Source of the DNA: Actinostola sp. cb2023
Lineage: Eukaryota; Cnidaria; Anthozoa; Actiniaria; Actinostolidae
NCBI GenBank assembly: GCA_033675265.1
Contig: JAUJYZ010000164.1
Location: forward strand, 67,001 to 131,000
DNA: 64,000 nucleotides
Reading direction: 5' to 3'
Numbering within the stretch: position 1 is the first letter of the stretch; each line of letters starts with the position of its first letter. The notes under the pieces were generated by a model. That model worked only from the letters and a program-made list of their open reading frames with translations, had not been told where the DNA came from and ran no database searches. The translations under genes were made by a program, and so were the position numbers. Shown here one piece after another: positions 60,221 through 64,000 of the stretch.

Positions 60221-61140
60221 GGGTCCCAGTTAGGCCCCGCCCACGTGTAATACGTCAGTTTTGTCATCGGAAACGCATCGAAAGCTTTACGTTCCAAATG
60301 ATCGAGTGTTTCCGATTCGAATCGATCACATCGTTTTGAGCCTATTACACTTTGAAAACTTTCCTTGGGAATGAATACTGATTTTCGCCTTAAAAAGTTT
60401 ACTTCTCGAAATATGTTAAACAATCATCCCGAAGACCGAACTTTGACGAGTTAGCAACATGCATGGAATTTTAATTCAAAAAAAAAAAAAAAAACTAAAA
60501 ATACGTTATACCTAAGTAGTGTAGAAGGGACCGAATGAGCTGGGTTTTTTTTCGGTGGAGATTCGGTAGAGGATGATGTCATATTCGGTGGAAATCTTCC
60601 GGCCGAATATGACGTCATCCTACTCCGAACCTCCACCGAATTTCCACCGAATCTCCACCGAAAAAAAATCTGGCTCATTATGTTCCTACTATACTACTGT
60701 TATAATTAAATTTAGTTATTTTCGGCATTTTCGAAAAGATATGCTTTCGCTCAGTGCCCACAAAAAGACTCCGTTGAAAACTCCGTTGTTCATCATTTAC
60801 GTGACAACTTTTTGAATTCTGTGTATAATAAAGTTTATTATTATTACGTGTGAACGTGGCCTAAGTGTTGCTCAAAAAGCAGAATACTTTCACTTCGTTC
60901 TCCCAATGTGGCTAACAATATATTGTTTGTTTTGACTAGAAAAAGTAATATTTTGGCTTCAGACGGTAATGGACGTTGCTCTTCCTTCACAAGACATCTT
61001 GCAAGATTGATGACAAGATGCGTTCATATATATGCCAATTTTAGAGTTCGAATAATATTATGAAGCATGCAAGACGTTAATTAATTGTTGTTGAAGCAGT
61101 ATAGAGTGATTTTGAAGTAATTATAGATCAAACACGTTTT
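60221..61140. other. SLC7 3' flank
   Basis: Hairpin at 60537-60682 (ATTCGGTGGAAATC arms; CTCCACCGAATTTCCACCGA repeats). A run of about 16 at 60479-60494. No gene. Confidence 0.5.
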
Positions 61141-61141
61141 C

Positions 61142-61611
61142 GATTGACCTTATTTCGGAATAGGAATACTTGGAATAATACGGAATGTCCGTTCAATTGC
61201 GTCTGATGCGATATCCCGGAATAAGCGGAATATACAGCTATTTCAAAAAGGTTGGTGAAGGTTTTGTTGCATGTTGCATACCAAGCCCGAAATACACTAT
61301 GGGCGATGTGAATGGAATCAGCGAAAGGTCACAACAATATGGACTCTGGGAATTTTCCCAAACTTTGTCTTCGCAATATGGAGCGGCATATTTTCTTCTG
61401 TATGTGCATGCTGACATTAGTTACATATGATCCACAATACATTTCGGGCTTGGTATGCAAGATGCAACAAAACCTTCACCAACCTTTTTTGAAATAGCTG
61501 TATTCCAAACATTCTGCTCATCATAGCAGAATGCTTGGATATTCCGGAATAATGACGTCATCTGTCTGCCCCAGAATCTGGAATTATTCCTATTCCGGAA
61601 TAAGGTCAATC
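61142..61611. mobile_element. GATTGACCTTATT-ended element hosting a nested MITE
   Basis: CGATTGACCTTATTTCGGAA at the left and TTCCGGAATAAGGTCAATCG at the right. MITE copy C (61235-61500) is inserted in its middle at a TA. Confidence 0.75.
61235..61500. mobile_element. mariner-type MITE, CAGCTATTTC TIR, copy C
   Basis: TA-flanked CAGCTATTTCAAAAAGG...CCTTTTTTGAAATAGCTG. Interior as copy B but in inverted order. Confidence 0.85.
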
Positions 61612-62007
61612 GGTGTTCACGGGAAATCTAATGAAACTCTATATGCGCTATATAAGAACCGACATTTTTTTTGTCGTGTTTTATCTAGCTTCTCAAAACA
61701 TTAATAATTCTTGGAGAAATTCAAATATGAAGTTAGCCTGTGAACTGGCTCTAAGGGAAGGGGGAAGGGAAGGAAAGGGGAGGGGGGCTGTGAAGTGGAG
61801 AGTCTGTGAACATCCTTTGGAGAAAACCGTTCCGCCCACTAGTAATTTAATATTAATGATATTCAGCCGAGTGTCAACAGGTCACGCTCAACGAAATGAT
61901 ATCCCGTGTGCGTTTGGCAGCTCGTAGAAGTTTTACAGTCCAACTGAGCAATCCTGAGCGAACGACGAAGGAGAAAAAATATCCGTCGTTCGCTAAGATA
62001 AAGTTAG

Positions 62008-62063
62008 CGTGTTCTAAATTAGCATAAACTTTGGCGCCAAAGTTTATGCTAATTTAGAACACA
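62008..62063. repeat. Perfect 54-56-bp palindrome
   Basis: GTGTTCTAAATTAGCATAAA then CTTTGGCGCCAAAG then the exact complement. No spacer at the centre (GGCGCC). Confidence 0.95.
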
Positions 62064-62246
62064 TATCCCCTCCTTCACGGTAGTGATTTCCATAGTTTTG
62101 TCCACATGAATTGACTTTTTGAAGCAGTAGTATGCTGTTTTGAAGTGGTATAGCATGTCAGAACGCAACCCTAAACGTACCACAATGTGGAATGGTAGAG
62201 CATTGTTTGTCATATGGCATCTTGTTCATTTATTGCTTTCAAATTG

Positions 62247-62556
62247 ATATTTTTACGATACGGCGGCCATTTTGGTTTCTATTGTTTTGGCGAATACATT
62301 ATGGGATGCTCAGGGTGCAAATGACCCAAAAACTGTACAGTGTGGAGTCGCGTCGATATATTATTTTTCTATCTCACTCTAACCATAGTGTTATATGGCT
62401 TACTATCTACATGTGTTGTGTATTGTTGTATAATTTTGTAGAGATTCATTGCTTTAAATTAAGTTTTCGTAGTTTTTCATGGCCAAATGGTTACTAGCTT
62501 GCACCCTAGGCATCCCATAATTCAATATAGCCGCCGTATCGGTAAAAAGGTCTATT
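62247..62556. mobile_element. MITE, TTTTTACGATACGG termini, copy 2
   Basis: Shares GGATGCTCAGGGTGCAAATG and AAAACTGTACAGTGTGGAG with copy 1 at 56261-56724, without the C run. Confidence 0.85.
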
Positions 62557-62639
62557 CCTCCAGGAATAGTTTTGGCGTGACGAGCAGGAAGGAGTGAAAC
62601 CTCTTAGGTTTAGAAAACTAGATTTAATGAATACATTTT

Positions 62640-64000
62640 TACTCGGGCTCTTCCGAAGGAAGCCCGAGTTATAAAATGGACTTTCTTGTATATTTTTATT
62701 TTTTTTGTTCGTACACAGAATGCGAAGTATGTGATCGTATCGGTCAGGAATGTCTGTTTCAGGGTTTCGATTGGCTGAAAACGGGGGCGATGATATCCAA
62801 ACGCCTAATGAAGTAATTCTATGCTCAAACGGGTCAAATCGTTTCCGACTAAAGTTTATTTTATTCCACGTCTGACAATAAAATGAAACACATTCAGTTT
62901 CTGAGAGCCGTCACGCCGTGATTTCAAAAACCCGTTTAAAAGGTATCAGTAAAATGAAACACATTTCTGAGAAGTATAATGATTGAAGTTTATTTTATTC
63001 CACGTTTGAAACATTGAGAAGGAAAAGGAATCGTAAAAATCGTACTTCAAAACTTCATCAAAGCAAATAGGCCGTCATCAACGCCACGGACTAAGCAAGT
63101 TCAATGTACGAAATTCGGGGTTAACTCCGAGTCGAACGTATAACACTTTTATTATTATATTTTTATTTTTATTATTATTTTTATTGTAAAGCGCTATTGG
63201 ATAAATTAGAAATAGCGCTATATAAATTGATTATTATTATTATTATTTTATGTTTCCAACTTGAAGGAAAGAAACGCTCCTCTCACATATGTCACACACG
63301 CTGTGATTAAAGATTAAAGCCCATACTAGTTACTCGCTAGTTTAAATTCTCTCTCTTTTGCTTCGCGATAAATACGCTAAAGTTACACCATACCAGAAGT
63401 ACATAATAGACACAGGAGATACATACAGTACAACAGAGGAACCTAGCTACACGAATATATCATCGGAGAAATTAAATAGGCCAGTGTTTTTCACGCGGAT
63501 AAACATGATAAAATATAGGTTTCTCCGTGTTCTTTTCAGTACGATTACAGTTGCATGATCCTTGACGTCTGAGTCATACATCTATTACGCGACCTAATTT
63601 TAGAACCGCCACGCAGCGCTATTTAAAGCAGAATTTCCACGCTCAAAACAGGTCAGTGAACGGCAAAAATACAATCGAAATCAAAACGTCCTTAGATTTT
63701 AGGGATCTATTACAGAAGAAGACGCTCAGTGACGAGGGAGACTATTTGTGACGGTGACTCATAGATAAAGATCTCCGACTCTTCAAGAGTACGCTGTCGT
63801 ACGTCTTTAAACGTATTTGAGGTCACATCTTAAATCTAACAGAAGCAGCTTTTGATTTTTAATCGATAATTCCTTTCTGATTTCGAGATAAATCGAACAA
63901 GATCTTTCAATGTATAGGCAGAGACAACAGATTGGTCGAGCTTTGTCACATCATACCGTAGTCTGAATCAACTGGACGTTTCAAAGATACGAAGTTCGAC
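62640..64000 (+). mobile_element. Helitron-like element, family 1 (copy H5), runs off the window
   Basis: 5' hairpin ACTCGGGCTCTTCCGAAGGA at 62641. The body matches H4 in order up to the last bases (GATTGGTCGAGCTTTGTCAC). A SINE tail with ATT repeats (about 63150-63255) is inserted. The 3' end is beyond 64000. Confidence 0.65.
63150..63255 (+). mobile_element. SINE 3' end with ATT tail, inserted in H5
   Basis: TGTAAAGCGCTATTGG, AGCGCTATATAAATTG and ATT repeats, as at 10230-10345. Confidence 0.5.

Overview
This is eukaryotic, AT-rich, very repeat-dense genomic DNA, most likely from a cnidarian (anthozoan, coral or sea-anemone type). The basis is indirect: one intron-rich transporter gene with canonical GT-AG junctions, intronless or single-coding-exon rhodopsin-class GPCRs in a tandem cluster, tRNA-derived SINEs, and many short DNA transposons and palindromic MITEs. 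No bacterial, organellar or viral gene was seen. The species cannot be named from the sequence alone.

Layout: 0.35-1.15 kb is a nested palindromic foldback element. 1.3-2.0 kb is a broken zinc-finger gene. 2.6-3.4 kb is a Helitron-like element. 3.9-6.1 kb is a piggyBac-like element (TTAA duplication) holding a nested foldback. 7.6-11 kb carries several MITEs, and 11.0-13.0 kb is a ten-unit 197-bp satellite. 13.5-14.3 kb is a GGTA-type microsatellite abutting an orphan peptide-receptor-like GPCR (14394-15455). 16.7-17.2 kb is a CAGGAGCC-TIR transposon. 20.1-29.6 kb holds three tandem copies of a second GPCR family: two intact, the third broken by one nonsense codon and apparently chimeric between the other two. 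30-43 kb has no intact gene; it holds Helitron-like elements, a pseudogene, a 149-bp tandem repeat with an insertion, a nested Mutator-like element and microsatellites.

43.5-60.2 kb is one gene. Nine coding exons joined in frame give a 500-residue SLC7/LAT-type amino-acid transporter light chain. Its introns hold most of the mobile elements and arrays of the right half, including a CCACTCCCTTGT minisatellite ending 27 bp before exon 2, an AGT microsatellite, and a 13-unit 84-89-bp array in intron 8. 60.2-64 kb is again MITEs plus a Helitron-like element running off the window.

The most interesting system is a set of non-autonomous Helitron-like families. They share one plan (5' terminal hairpin, 3' subterminal copy of the 5' word, then a short 3' hairpin and CTTG or CTAG) and the 7-8-bp terminal word changes together at both ends from family to family. 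Two copies sit inside repeats whose uninterrupted partner gives the empty site.
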